From Betaproteobacteria bacterium SCN1 (GTDB lineage Bacteria > Pseudomonadota > Gammaproteobacteria > Burkholderiales > Thiobacillaceae): DNA of 64,000 bases. Where the stretch lies: NCBI GenBank assembly GCA_008923315.1, contig WBSF01000008.1:62001-126000 (forward strand), written 5' to 3'. The notes beneath the pieces are model-generated. The model saw only the letters and a list, made by a program, of their open reading frames with translations, made no database searches and was not told where the DNA came from. This document shows, one piece after another, positions 47,459 to 56,240 of this stretch (positions are counted from its first letter, which is position 1; each line of letters begins with the position of its first letter). Position numbers and translations under genes: made by a program.

Positions 47459-48831
47459 CGACTTTTGCTGAACTCGGGCTCGCGCCCGACATCCTGCGGG
47501 CGCTCGACGACATGGGCTATGCGACGCCGACGCCGATCCAGGCCCAGGTGATTCCGCTCGCGCTGCATGGCGGCGATATTCTGGGTGCGGCGCAGACCGG
47601 TACCGGCAAGACCGCTGCCTTTGCGTTGCCGCTGATCCAGCGTCTGCTGCCCTATGCCAATACGAGCACCTCGCCGGCCAAGCATCCGATCCGCGCGCTC
47701 ATCCTCACGCCTACGCGCGAACTCGCGATCCAGGTCGAGGAGAGCATCAACGCCTATTGCAAGCATGTGCCGCTGCGCTCTCTGGTGGTCTATGGCGGCG
47801 TCAACATCAACACGCAGATTCCGGTCCTGAAAACGGGCATCGAAATCCTGGTCGCCACGCCGGGCCGCCTGCTGGATCACGTGCAGAACAAGACCCTTTC
47901 GCTGGGCCAGGTGAACACTCTGGTGCTCGACGAAGCCGACCGCATGCTCGATATGGGATTCATGCCCGATCTGCGCCGCATCGTCGCGCTCCTGCCGGCG
48001 CAACGGGTGAACATGATGTTTTCGGCGACCTTCCCGGAAGAGATTCGCAAGCTGGCCGACAGCATCCTGAACAGTCCGACCTTCATCGAAGTGGCACGCA
48101 ACACCACGGCGGTCACGGTCACGCAGGTGGTGCATCCGGTGCATCACGAGCGCAAGCGGCAGCTGCTGGCGCATCTCATCAAGAGCCGCGATCTCAGCCA
48201 GGTGCTCGTCTTCACCGGCACCAAGCTGGGCTGCAACCGGCTCGCCAACGAGCTGAACAAGCTGGGTCTGCATGCCGACGCCATTCACGGCGACAAGACC
48301 CAGCAGGAACGCATCAAGGCGCTCGACGCTTTCAAGGCAGGCACCATCCGCGTACTGGTCGCCACCGACGTTGCGGCACGGGGTATCGACATCGAGGCCT
48401 TGCCCTACGTCGTCAACTACGACCTGCCGCACAACGCCGAAGACTATGTGCACCGTATCGGCCGCACCGGTCGGGCCGGTGCGAAAGGCGAGGCCATTTC
48501 GCTGGTGAGCGAATCCGAGACGCGCTATCTCAAGGACATCGAGAAGCTGATCGGCGTACCGATCGAGGCGACCATCGTGCCGGGTTTCGAACCGGGTGCG
48601 GCGGATGTGCCCGCCTACCAGTCACGTCCCACCCGTCATGAACGGGGTGAACGCACCGAGCGGCCTGCCCGTGGCGGCAGGCCGCCGGCGCCGCGCGATA
48701 CGCTGTTCGACGCGCCTTACGTGCCGAGCGAAGCGTCGCGGAATCCTGCGCCGGAAGCGGATCGCTCAGCATCGAAGAAACCGGTTGCTGCGTTGTTCCG
48801 CAGTCCAGCCAAGCCGGGAACGGGCGGCTGA
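47455..48831 (+). CDS. rhlE: DEAD-box RNA helicase (RhlE-like)
   Basis: ATP-dependent RNA helicase (458 residues). Motifs in order: Q motif TPIQAQVI, I AQTGTGKT, Ia PTRELAIQ, II DEAD (VLDEADRML), III FSAT, IV VLVFTGTK, V ATDVAARGIDIE, VI HRIGRTGRAG. The C-terminal tail of about 90 residues is Arg/Pro-rich (GERTERPARGGRPP), as in RhlE. No ATG lies at the start: TTG 47455 overlaps the previous stop (TTGA) and fits the family start TFAELGL; GTG 47422 is the alternative. Confidence 0.93.
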   Translation: MTTFAELGLAPDILRALDDMGYATPTPIQAQVIPLALHGGDILGAAQTGTGKTAAFALPLIQRLLPYANTSTSPAKHPIRALILTPTRELAIQVEESINAYCKHVPLRSLVVYGGVNINTQIPVLKTGIEILVATPGRLLDHVQNKTLSLGQVNTLVLDEADRMLDMGFMPDLRRIVALLPAQRVNMMFSATFPEEIRKLADSILNSPTFIEVARNTTAVTVTQVVHPVHHERKRQLLAHLIKSRDLSQVLVFTGTKLGCNRLANELNKLGLHADAIHGDKTQQERIKALDAFKAGTIRVLVATDVAARGIDIEALPYVVNYDLPHNAEDYVHRIGRTGRAGAKGEAISLVSESETRYLKDIEKLIGVPIEATIVPGFEPGAADVPAYQSRPTRHERGERTERPARGGRPPAPRDTLFDAPYVPSEASRNPAPEADRSASKKPVAALFRSPAKPGTGG

Positions 48832-48862
48832 AGCCGCTGTCGGCGCTGCGGCGGCGTTTCGC

Positions 48863-49213
48863 ATGACCTGGGAATTGGGGCTGCTGATCGCGGCCGGACT
48901 CGTCGCCTGGTACTGGTATGCCGGCATGCACGCGCGCGAGCTCGCCGCTGTGGCGGGGCAGCGGGCCTGTGCGGCGGCCGGGGTTCAGTTTCTGGACGAC
49001 AGCGTTGCCCTGACCTATTTGCGATTCGTGCGCGACGACGCCGGGCAACTGGTTTTCCGGCGTGAATACCGTTTCGAGTTTTCGGATACCGGGGACAACC
49101 GCCGTCCGGCGGTCGTGCGCATGCGAGGCGCCCAGATCGAGTGGGTACGCCTCGACAACGAATGGCAGCCCGGCCAGATCGCGCAGTTCGTCCGCCGGGA
49201 AGGGGCCGACTAA
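48863..49213 (+). CDS. DUF3301 family small membrane protein
   Basis: A 116-residue protein with one N-terminal membrane helix (LGLLIAAGLVAWYWYAGM) and a cytoplasmic domain with GQRACAAAGVQFLDDSVAL and FRREYRFEFSDTGDNR, the pattern of proteobacterial DUF3301 proteins. Function unknown. It follows the helicase by 31 bp. Confidence 0.85.
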   Translation: MTWELGLLIAAGLVAWYWYAGMHARELAAVAGQRACAAAGVQFLDDSVALTYLRFVRDDAGQLVFRREYRFEFSDTGDNRRPAVVRMRGAQIEWVRLDNEWQPGQIAQFVRREGAD

Positions 49214-49214
49214 A

Positions 49215-49231
49215 GGCGCCCGGCGGGCGCC
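49215..49231. terminator. Probable bidirectional terminator
   Basis: A 7-bp perfect GC stem (49215-49221 and 49225-49231) with a 3-nt loop, followed on the plus strand by GTTTGCCGTTTA. It lies between two convergent genes. Confidence 0.55.
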
Positions 49232-49240
49232 GTTTGCCGT

Positions 49241-50179
49241 TTATTCCTGCTCGATTTCCAGGATCGCCAGACTGATCTGCTGCCCGAGGTTGGTGTCCCA
49301 TTCCGCCCAGTTCTGGTAGGCCTTGAGCTTTTCCACAAGAACGGGCTTCATTTCGTAGTCGTTCAGGCCCTCATCGTACATGCGACGTACTTCGGGCATG
49401 AAGATGCCGAACCAGGCTTTCTGTTCTTCCACGAAATCGCGGCCGCCGGTCTTGCCGTGGCCCGGAATGTAGGTTTTGACGTTGAGTGCCAGCGCACGAT
49501 CGGTTTCCTTCATGACCCCCTTGAAGGTGGCGTCGCGCATGTTCATGACCTGGCGGTTGAGTACGTTGTCGCCGGTGAACAGAATCCGGTCTTCGACCAT
49601 TTCGATCATGAGATCGGTCTTGCTGTGGCCGTCGGTCGACGAATGGATGCGGAAAGTCTTGCCGCCTATCTTGAATGTCTGCCCGTCCGCTGCCTCCACA
49701 GTGGGGATTTCGGCGCGGGTGCCATTGGTATAGCCCTGGGTCATGTCGGACATGATCTGGAGCCACAGCTTGTCCGCGCCATCCTTCGCGCGCTGGATCA
49801 TGTCGGGATGAGCGATCATCGTGGCCTTGGGCCAGGCGTCGACGATCGCGTGATTGCCCAGCCAGTGGTCGCCGTGCACGTGCGTGTTGAAGACGTGGGT
49901 GACCGGCAGCTGGGTGGTTTTCCTGATCTGCGCGACGACCATGCGGCCGACCTGCACGCTGGAACCCGGATCGATGACGACGACGCCGTCCTTGGTGACG
50001 ATCCAGGCGGGGTTGTTCATGAAACTCTGATTCTCGACCGAAGGCAGTCCCTGCGGACCGTGGATGACCCAGACGCCGGTCGCGACCTTGTCGGGGCTAT
50101 ACGGACGCACGGTGTCGCTGGGGCCGGCGAGGGCGGCTGTTGAAAAAACGAGGGCGGCGAGCAGGGGAACGATGCGCAT
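49241..50179 (-). CDS. Exported MBL-fold metallohydrolase
   Basis: A 312-residue protein with a signal peptide (about 1-19, ending TAALAG) and the metal-binding motif NTHVHGDHWLGN, then STDGHSKTDLM and IPGHGKTGG as later metal ligands. It resembles periplasmic SoxH/quinoprotein-associated metallohydrolases; the substrate is unknown. AGGAGA precedes the ATG at 50179. 86 bp separate it from the flavin reductase upstream. Confidence 0.88.
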   Translation of the reverse strand: MRIVPLLAALVFSTAALAGPSDTVRPYSPDKVATGVWVIHGPQGLPSVENQSFMNNPAWIVTKDGVVVIDPGSSVQVGRMVVAQIRKTTQLPVTHVFNTHVHGDHWLGNHAIVDAWPKATMIAHPDMIQRAKDGADKLWLQIMSDMTQGYTNGTRAEIPTVEAADGQTFKIGGKTFRIHSSTDGHSKTDLMIEMVEDRILFTGDNVLNRQVMNMRDATFKGVMKETDRALALNVKTYIPGHGKTGGRDFVEEQKAWFGIFMPEVRRMYDEGLNDYEMKPVLVEKLKAYQNWAEWDTNLGQQISLAILEIEQE

Positions 50180-50265
50180 GAGGGTCTCCTTGTGCTTGTT
50201 CGGGGTGTCTTGACCAATTCTTAACCTTACACAGCCTGGCACGGCGGGTTAATAGTCGAAAAGCG

Positions 50266-50970
50266 CTACCACCATTTCTCGAAGATGACGCGGTTCATCG
50301 GCACGCCGAGATCGTGCAGCAGCGTGCTCATGTCCTCGACCATGCCGCGGGGGCCGCAGAGATAGTAGAGCGTATCGTCGGGCACTTCGAGCGCATGCAG
50401 CTTGAGCGCGTCGATGCGTCCGGTCAGGCCGTGCCACAGCGGGTCGGGCTGGGTCACGGTAACGTGGACGTGCAGATTGGGATGCGCGTGGGCGGCCGCA
50501 TCGAGCTCGTCGCGAAACAGGATCTCGCGGCTGTCGGACACGCTGTACAGCAGATGTGTCTGCGTCGGCAGCCCCGCGTCGCGCACGTGCCGGAAGATCG
50601 AGAGCAGGGGCGTGACGCCCACGCCGCCACCGATCAGCACGAGGTTGTCACTCATTTCCGGCAGGAATACGAAAGGTCCCTGACCCTGGGTGACGCTGAC
50701 GATATCGCCGATCCGTGCGTGCTGGTGCACCCAGCGTGCCACCGGATGTTTTGCGCTGGCCTTGATGGCGAGTTCGATCTCGCCCGCCCGGGCCGGAGAG
50801 CTGGTGATGGAGTAGCCGCTGGATTGACGCCTGTCCTCGATGGTTACGCCGAGGTCGACCCACTGGCCGGGCAGGAAGCGGAACGCCGGATCGTCGATTG
50901 CAAGACGCAGCGCACGAATGCTGGGGGTGGCGGCGACGAGCGCCGTCACGCGGGCGTTGAAAATCTGCAA
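50266..50970 (-). CDS. FAD/NAD(P)-binding oxidoreductase (ferredoxin reductase-like)
   Basis: A 234-residue FNR-type reductase. FAD site SSGYSITSSPA, NAD(P) motif GGGVGVTPLLSIFRH, and the C-terminal YLCGPRGMVEDM. No ferredoxin domain is attached, so a separate electron partner is needed. TTG start (50970) with AGGA upstream; no ATG is near. It lies 3 bp after msrB, so both are probably on one transcript, hinting at redox repair. Confidence 0.88.
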   Translation of the reverse strand: MQIFNARVTALVAATPSIRALRLAIDDPAFRFLPGQWVDLGVTIEDRRQSSGYSITSSPARAGEIELAIKASAKHPVARWVHQHARIGDIVSVTQGQGPFVFLPEMSDNLVLIGGGVGVTPLLSIFRHVRDAGLPTQTHLLYSVSDSREILFRDELDAAAHAHPNLHVHVTVTQPDPLWHGLTGRIDALKLHALEVPDDTLYYLCGPRGMVEDMSTLLHDLGVPMNRVIFEKWW

Positions 50971-50973
50971 GAT

Positions 50974-51366
50974 TTAATCCTGTTCCTGCTCGAAGGTCAG
51001 CGAGACCGAATTGATGCAATAGCGCATGCCGGTGGGCGCGGGACCGTCCGGAAACACGTGCCCCAAATGCGAGCCGCAATTCCTGCACAGCGCTTCGGTA
51101 CGAACCATGCCGTGACTGGTGTCACTAAGCTCGCTCACGGCGTCGGATGCGAGCGCCTGATAGAAGCTGGGCCAGCCGGTGCCGGAATCGAATTTGGCCG
51201 CGGACGAAAACAGGGGGGTGCCGCAAGCGGCGCAGCGATAGCGCCCGTGGGCGTGATGATCCCAGAACTGCCCGGTGAAGGCACGTTCGGTACCTTTGCC
51301 GCGCAGGACGCGATATTGTTCGGGACTGAGCGTGGCGCGCCATTCGGCGTCGGTTTTTGAATTCAT
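50974..51366 (-). CDS. msrB: Peptide-methionine (R)-S-oxide reductase
   Basis: Repairs oxidised methionine (130 residues). Zinc ligands are CAACG and CRNCG, with [10 protein letters not shown] and the catalytic cysteine in [16 protein letters not shown] precedes the ATG at 51366. It is divergent from rubrerythrin, another oxidative-stress gene. Confidence 0.95.
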   Translation of the reverse strand: MNSKTDAEWRATLSPEQYRVLRGKGTERAFTGQFWDHHAHGRYRCAACGTPLFSSAAKFDSGTGWPSFYQALASDAVSELSDTSHGMVRTEALCRNCGSHLGHVFPDGPAPTGMRYCINSVSLTFEQEQD

Positions 51367-51499
51367 GACAACCTCCGTATCAGGGAGAAGTTTACCCGCC
51401 CGGGCTGGCTTTGGCAGAATAGGCTTTTTGGCAGTATGGGCTTTGGGGGGCGGCACAGCGGCCGCCAATCCACGGTTTTCGCGGGCTGAGGGCGGGGCA

Positions 51500-51527
51500 G
51501 TTGACAGTGTCATCGGCTCCGGTTTAA
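51500..51527 (+). promoter_or_regulatory. Sigma70 promoter of the rubrerythrin gene
   Basis: Perfect -35 TTGACA (51500-51505), 16-bp spacer and TTTAAT -10 (51522-51527). Predicted start is near 51534, directly before the palindromic operator. Confidence 0.7.
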
Positions 51528-51541
51528 TCTTCGTTCAGGTA

Positions 51542-51556
51542 TTAGACTAAGTCTAA
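51542..51556. promoter_or_regulatory. Palindromic operator upstream of rubrerythrin
   Basis: TTAGACT-A-AGTCTAA, a perfect 7-bp inverted repeat just after the predicted transcription start, fitting repression. A 13-of-15 match occurs upstream of the Fe-S oxidoreductase gene at 52129-52143. The regulator is not identified. Confidence 0.62.
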
Positions 51557-51647
51557 AAACCGGATTTCATCCAGCCGAACCCGCTGCGGCGGATGGAAAA
51601 AATCGATACCGCAAGGTATTCCACCTAGATATCAAGGAGATCAGGTT

Positions 51648-52067
51648 ATGCAACTGAAAGGCTCGAAAACCGAAGACCATCTGAAAGCTGCTTTTGCCGG
51701 CGAATCGCAGGCGAACCGCCGCTACCTCTATTTCGCAGCCAAGGCCGACGTGGAAGGCTATAACGATGTCGCCGCCGTGTTCCGTTCCACCGCCGAAGGC
51801 GAAACCGGCCATGCCCACGGCCACCTCGAATACCTGGAAAAATGCGGCGACCCCGCGACCGGCATGGCCTTCGGCCCCACCGCCGACAACCTGAAGACCG
51901 CCATCGCCGGCGAAACCCACGAGTACACCGACATGTACCCGGGCATGGCCAAGGACGCGCGCGGCGAAGGCTTCGACGAGATCGCCGACTGGTTCGAAAC
52001 CCTGGCCAAGGCCGAGCGTTCGCACGCCAACAAGTTCCAGAAAACGCTGGACAGCCTGGGCGCGTAA
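51648..52067 (+). CDS. Rubrerythrin (diiron domain only)
   Basis: Ferritin-like diiron peroxidase (139 residues) reducing hydrogen peroxide. Iron ligands are visible in [35 protein letters not shown] and [10 protein letters not shown]. The usual C-terminal rubredoxin domain (CxxC pairs) is missing, so electrons must come from another protein, possibly the Fe-S oxidoreductase next door. It has its own promoter, operator and a strong terminator. AAGGAGA precedes the ATG. Confidence 0.94.
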   Translation: MQLKGSKTEDHLKAAFAGESQANRRYLYFAAKADVEGYNDVAAVFRSTAEGETGHAHGHLEYLEKCGDPATGMAFGPTADNLKTAIAGETHEYTDMYPGMAKDARGEGFDEIADWFETLAKAERSHANKFQKTLDSLGA

Positions 52068-52081
52068 TCCGGTCTATCCTG

Positions 52082-52112
52082 AAAAGCGGGTCGGTTGCGG
52101 CCCGCTTTTTTT
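52082..52112 (+). terminator. Intrinsic terminator after rubrerythrin
   Basis: A 9-bp stem (52082-52090 and 52101-52109) with a 10-nt loop and a continuous T-run, 14 bp after the stop codon. It separates rubrerythrin from the next unit. Confidence 0.88.
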
Positions 52113-52128
52113 GAATCTGCGCATCAAT

Positions 52129-52143
52129 TTATACCAAGTCTAA
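52129..52143. promoter_or_regulatory. Second copy of the rubrerythrin-type operator
   Basis: TTATACCAAGTCTAA matches the upstream operator at 13 of 15 positions; the right half-site is intact, the left is weakened. It lies 11 bp before the Fe-S oxidoreductase ATG, so bound protein could block transcription or initiation. Confidence 0.55.
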
Positions 52144-52154
52144 ATGGAGTACGC

Positions 52155-53483
52155 ATGAGCTCTCGCGAAGGCAGCCTCGAAGCCCCCACCCGCCACCCGC
52201 TCGACTGGAAGAACCCGGATTTCTACAACGAAGACAAGCTCCTGCACGAACTTGAGCGCATCTACGACATCTGCCATGGCTGCCGCCGTTGCGTATCGCT
52301 GTGCACCGCCTTCCCGACCCTGTTCGATCTGGTCGACGAGTCGCCGACGATGGAAGTCGATGGCATCGAGAAGAAGGACTACTGGAAGGTCGTGGACGAG
52401 TGCTACCTGTGCGACCTCTGCTACATGACCAAGTGCCCCTACGTGCCGCCGCATCCGTGGAACCTCGATTTCCCGCACACCATGTTGCGCGCCAAGGCCA
52501 TCAAATACAAAAAGGGCGAGACCACCTTCCGCGACAAGCTGCTGTCCAGCACCGACGCGATGGGCAAGCTCGCCTCGATTCCCGTCGTCGTGCAGGCGGT
52601 GAACGCCTCGCTGAAAAGCAAGCCGATCCGCAAGGTGATCGGCGATGTGCTGCACATCCACCCGGATCGTCAGCTCCCCGAATACGACAGCGCAAAATTC
52701 CGTTCGACCGCGAAACCCAACGGCGATTTTCCCGTTCGGGCCGGCGAGAAGACGCCCGGCAAGGTGGCGATCTACGCGACCTGCTACGTGAATTACAACG
52801 AACCCGGCATCGGGCACGACCTGCTGAAGATCCTGGCGCACAACGAAATCCCGGCCGTGCTGGTCGACAAGGAAGCCTGCTGCGGCATGCCGAAGCTCGA
52901 ACTGGGCGACCTCGACCAGGTCGAGAATCTGAAGAACATCAACATCCCGCATCTGGCCAAGCTCGCGCGCGAGGGCTACGCCATCCTCACCGCCGTGCCC
53001 TCGTGCACGCTGATGTACAAGCAGGAACTGCCGCTCATGTTCCCCAACGATGCGGACGTGCAGGCCGTGAAGGAAGTCATGTGGGACCCGTTCGAGTACC
53101 TGATGGCGCGCAACGCCGACGGGCTGCTGAAATCCGACTTCAAGAAACCGCTCGGCAAGGTGTCCTACCACGTGCCCTGCCACCAGCGCGTGCAGAACAT
53201 CGGCAACAAGACGCGCGATGCGCTGCAACTGGCCGGTGCCGAGGTGAGCATGGTCGAGCGCTGTTCCGGCCACGACGGCACCTGGGGCGTGAAGAGCGAA
53301 TGGTTCGACAAATCGATGAAGATCGGCAAGCCGGTGTTCCGCCAGATGGCCGAGCCGCAGCCCGACTACGTCAGTTCCGACTGCGCGATCGCCGCGCGCC
53401 ATATCCTGCAGGGTATGGGCGAGGGCGCCACTGCCGAGAAGCAGCATCCGATCACGCTCCTGCGTATCGCCTACGGCCTCTAA
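52155..53483 (+). CDS. Fe-S oxidoreductase (GlpC/heterodisulfide reductase-like)
   Basis: A 442-residue cytosolic electron-transfer protein. Two [4Fe-4S] motifs: CHGCRRCVSLC (about 36-46) and CYLCDLCYMTKCP (about 85-97). Two CCG-type domains follow: EACCGMPKLELG and a variant RCSGHDGTWG in which the second cysteine is replaced by Ser. The cluster rubrerythrin, this protein and DUF3501 recurs in proteobacteria and is thought to serve peroxide reduction. ATG at 52155 follows TGGAGT. Confidence 0.9.
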   Translation: MSSREGSLEAPTRHPLDWKNPDFYNEDKLLHELERIYDICHGCRRCVSLCTAFPTLFDLVDESPTMEVDGIEKKDYWKVVDECYLCDLCYMTKCPYVPPHPWNLDFPHTMLRAKAIKYKKGETTFRDKLLSSTDAMGKLASIPVVVQAVNASLKSKPIRKVIGDVLHIHPDRQLPEYDSAKFRSTAKPNGDFPVRAGEKTPGKVAIYATCYVNYNEPGIGHDLLKILAHNEIPAVLVDKEACCGMPKLELGDLDQVENLKNINIPHLAKLAREGYAILTAVPSCTLMYKQELPLMFPNDADVQAVKEVMWDPFEYLMARNADGLLKSDFKKPLGKVSYHVPCHQRVQNIGNKTRDALQLAGAEVSMVERCSGHDGTWGVKSEWFDKSMKIGKPVFRQMAEPQPDYVSSDCAIAARHILQGMGEGATAEKQHPITLLRIAYGL

Positions 53484-53510
53484 TTCAGTATCGAGAGAAG
53501 GAGAATATTC

Positions 53511-54095
53511 ATGCCGCAGATCACCCGCGAAAGTCTGATGACTCTGGAAAGCTATTCCCGGATTCGGGCATCCTTCCGCACCGAGATCATCGCGCACAAG
53601 AAAAACCGTTTCGTCATGCTGGGCGAGCACATCAGCCTGCATTTCGAAGACGAAAAAACCATGCGCTACCAGATCCAGGAGATGCTGCGCGCCGAGCGTA
53701 CCTTCGAGGAGTCCGGCATCCAGGACGAGCTCGACGCCTATAACCCGCTGGTGCCCGACGGTAGCAACTGGAAGGCGACGATGATGATCGAATACCCAGA
53801 CCCCGACGTGCGCAAAGTCGAGCTGGCCAAACTGAAGGGCGTGGAAGACACGATCTGGATGCAGGTGGCCGAGCAGCCCAAGGTCTATGCCATCGCCGAC
53901 GAGGACCTCGAACGCGAGAATGACGAGAAAACCTCATCCGTGCATTTCCTGCGTTTCGAACTCGATCCGACCTCGGTCGCAGCCGCCAAGGCGGGCAGTC
54001 CGATCCGCATCGGGGTCGATCACCCGGCTTATACGGTTGCAGCGATTACGCTGACCGATAACGTGCGCGCTGCGCTCGTCGTCGATCTGGCCTGA
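53511..54095 (+). CDS. DUF3501 family protein
   Basis: A 194-residue soluble protein beginning ITRESLMTLESYSRIR and with NRFVMLGEHISLHFEDEKTM, the DUF3501 pattern. Function unknown, but consistently linked to the rubrerythrin/Fe-S oxidoreductase pair. AAGGAGA precedes the ATG, 27 bp after the oxidoreductase gene. Confidence 0.9.
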   Translation: MPQITRESLMTLESYSRIRASFRTEIIAHKKNRFVMLGEHISLHFEDEKTMRYQIQEMLRAERTFEESGIQDELDAYNPLVPDGSNWKATMMIEYPDPDVRKVELAKLKGVEDTIWMQVAEQPKVYAIADEDLERENDEKTSSVHFLRFELDPTSVAAAKAGSPIRIGVDHPAYTVAAITLTDNVRAALVVDLA

Positions 54096-54169
54096 CCCGG
54101 GCCGGACGGGTCGCCCCCGGGGGAGGGGAAGCGGTGGCGGGTGCAACGCCCGCCAGCAAGGAGGAACGT

Positions 54170-55384
54170 ATGCTGGATCACGTGTTGATCGGACAGGTAC
54201 AGCGTCGTGTGGAAACCAGCGGTTTGCCGCTGGCCATCACCTTGTGGAATGGCGATACGGTCGGCGTACCGGCAGAGCGGGCCGACGTGCGGATTCACCT
54301 GCACCGCAAGTCCAGCCTCAAGGCGCTTGCCCACCCCAGCCTCGGCGCGCTTGCCCGCGCCTACGTGCAGGGCGCGCTCGATCTAGACGGCGACATCCGC
54401 GATATTCTGACGCTGGGTAATCGCCTCTGCCAGGCCGACGACTGCAAGCCCGATACCGGCACTGCTGGCTGGAAATGGTGGCGCCACACGCGCAGCCGCG
54501 ACCGCCGCAATATCCAGTATCACTACGACGTCTCCAACGATTTCTACGGGCTGTGGCTGGACGCCGAGCGCATCTACTCGTGCGCCTACTTCCGCGATCC
54601 CGGTATGACGCTGGAAGCGGCGCAACGCGCCAAGCTCGATCACATCTGCCGAAAACTCGCACTGCAACCCGGCGAACGCCTGCTCGACATCGGCTGCGGC
54701 TGGGGCGGCCTCGTCCTGCATGCGGCGCGCCACTACGGCGTACACGCGGTCGGCATCACGCTCTCCGACGACCAGCATGCCCATGCCAGTGCGCGCGTGC
54801 GCGAACTCGGCCTGGAAGGGCAGGTCGAGGTGCGTCGTATGGATTACCGCGACGTGCCTGAGGTGGGCACCTACGACAAGATCGCCAGCGTCGGCATGTT
54901 CGAACACGTCGGGCGTGGCCACCTCGCCGACTACTTCCGCAAGATCCACGACCTGCTCAAACCCGGCGGCCTCGTTCTCAACCACGGCATCACCGCCGCC
55001 GCGCTGAAAACGCAGGGCCTGGGCGGCGGCATCTCCGAATTCGTCGACGACTACGTCTTCCCCGGCGGCGAACTCGTCCACGTCTCCGAAGTGCTCGAGA
55101 CCGCCACCATCGGAGGTCTCGAATGCCTGGACGCCGAAAACCTGCGCCCACACTACGCCACCACCCTGTGGCACTGGGTCACCCGGCTCGAAGCCCAGGC
55201 CGCGCGCGCCATCGAACTCATCGGCGAGGAGAAATACCGCATCTGGCGCATCTACATGGCCGGCTCCGCCCACGCCTTTGAGCGCGGCTGGCTAGAACTG
55301 TGGCAGGTGCTGGCCGGCAAGGCTGTCGATGGGCGGCAGCCGAGCTATCCCTACAACCGCGGCTACATGCACGTGGATGCGTAG
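54170..55384 (+). CDS. Cyclopropane-fatty-acyl-phospholipid synthase (second copy)
   Basis: A 404-residue SAM-dependent Cfa/CmaA-type enzyme. It shows ARAYVQGALDLDGDI, the phospholipid-binding QYHYDVSNDFYGLWLD, SAM motif LLDIGCGWGG and SVGMFEHVGRGH. It is only moderately similar to the 8715-9887 copy and may use other lipids or transfer plain methyl groups. AAGGAGG precedes the ATG. Located directly after the peroxide-defence genes, which could link membrane modification to oxidative stress. Confidence 0.9.
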   Translation: MLDHVLIGQVQRRVETSGLPLAITLWNGDTVGVPAERADVRIHLHRKSSLKALAHPSLGALARAYVQGALDLDGDIRDILTLGNRLCQADDCKPDTGTAGWKWWRHTRSRDRRNIQYHYDVSNDFYGLWLDAERIYSCAYFRDPGMTLEAAQRAKLDHICRKLALQPGERLLDIGCGWGGLVLHAARHYGVHAVGITLSDDQHAHASARVRELGLEGQVEVRRMDYRDVPEVGTYDKIASVGMFEHVGRGHLADYFRKIHDLLKPGGLVLNHGITAAALKTQGLGGGISEFVDDYVFPGGELVHVSEVLETATIGGLECLDAENLRPHYATTLWHWVTRLEAQAARAIELIGEEKYRIWRIYMAGSAHAFERGWLELWQVLAGKAVDGRQPSYPYNRGYMHVDA

Positions 55385-56240
55385 CAATTCGCCGTTTCAC
55401 CTGGTCCCTTTCGCTGCCAAACAGCAAGAATCATGAAACGAAATGGTGAGAATTGAAATGTATTGATTGCCAGAACTTCGCTGTGCCAAGAGTTAAGTGC
55501 CAACCTTCGAATGCGCACGAATCAAACCACTCAAGGGCATATGCCGTAGCGGAAATATTCCGTCGCATTTGTTATCGCGCCGTACATATCCCGCAAAAAA
55601 TTTGCTTCCGGGTCTTGACAGCAGTCCCACTGAGTCACTAGCTTACGGGAATATAAGAGTCTGGCGCCAAGAATGCCGGATCTGCGGAGAAACCCGATAA
55701 ACAATCGTGCTGCCTGAGGAGAGCAAGCATGGACTTGGGTTTTTTTCACGCGCCTTCGTTCGCCCCACTTTTCGTGCATCGGTCCCCCAAGCGTCGGCTT
55801 TCGACTATGCCTTTGGGGCAGATAGGCATTCATTCGGCCACTTCCGTATCTGAGTGCCGCCAGCGCCTTACCCTTGGCCGCTGTCGCCTTCAGCGCTTCA
55901 CTCATCGTCGTCTCATCTGACCTGCGCTTCAATCAAAAAAGTGCCGATGGTGTGTGAGCCGTCTTCGAACACGGTCAAGTCTCATATCGAGGCGAAGCCT
56001 CTGCTTAGTCCCCGTCATTATTTATTCGCACTCGATATGCCTGAAGTACAAATCCTTGCAGCATTTCCAGCCATGCCTGATTGCATTCCCAACCCGAAAA
56101 TCTTAACGACGATGAAGCCTTCGATTTTTAATTTCCCCAGAACCCTATTGCCCAGCCTGACTGACCGGCCGCGGGCTACTTTCTTGGCCTGATGGCCGAT
56201 ATTTTTGTGTAACGAATACCGACAATTCCGGAGAGCTTTT
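55385..56240. other. Gene-poor, AT-richer spacer at the left border of the RTX island
   Basis: An 856-bp stretch without a convincing gene. Base composition falls compared with the flanking cfa gene. Two short open frames are present, 55453-55641 on the plus strand (starting MKCIDCQNF) and 55531-55905 on the minus strand (starting MSEALKATAAKG). Both lack ribosome-binding sites and family features and may be remnants. No att repeat or transposase was seen. Confidence 0.5.

Noticed and set aside
55453-55641. A small CxxC-starting frame
   Set aside because: No ribosome-binding site, no family match, and it sits in the degenerate spacer. Kept only as a possible remnant.
55531-55905. A 125-codon minus-strand frame starting MSEALKATAAKG
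   Set aside because: The start looks gene-like, but the rest is unrecognised and composition is irregular. Evidence is too weak for a gene call.
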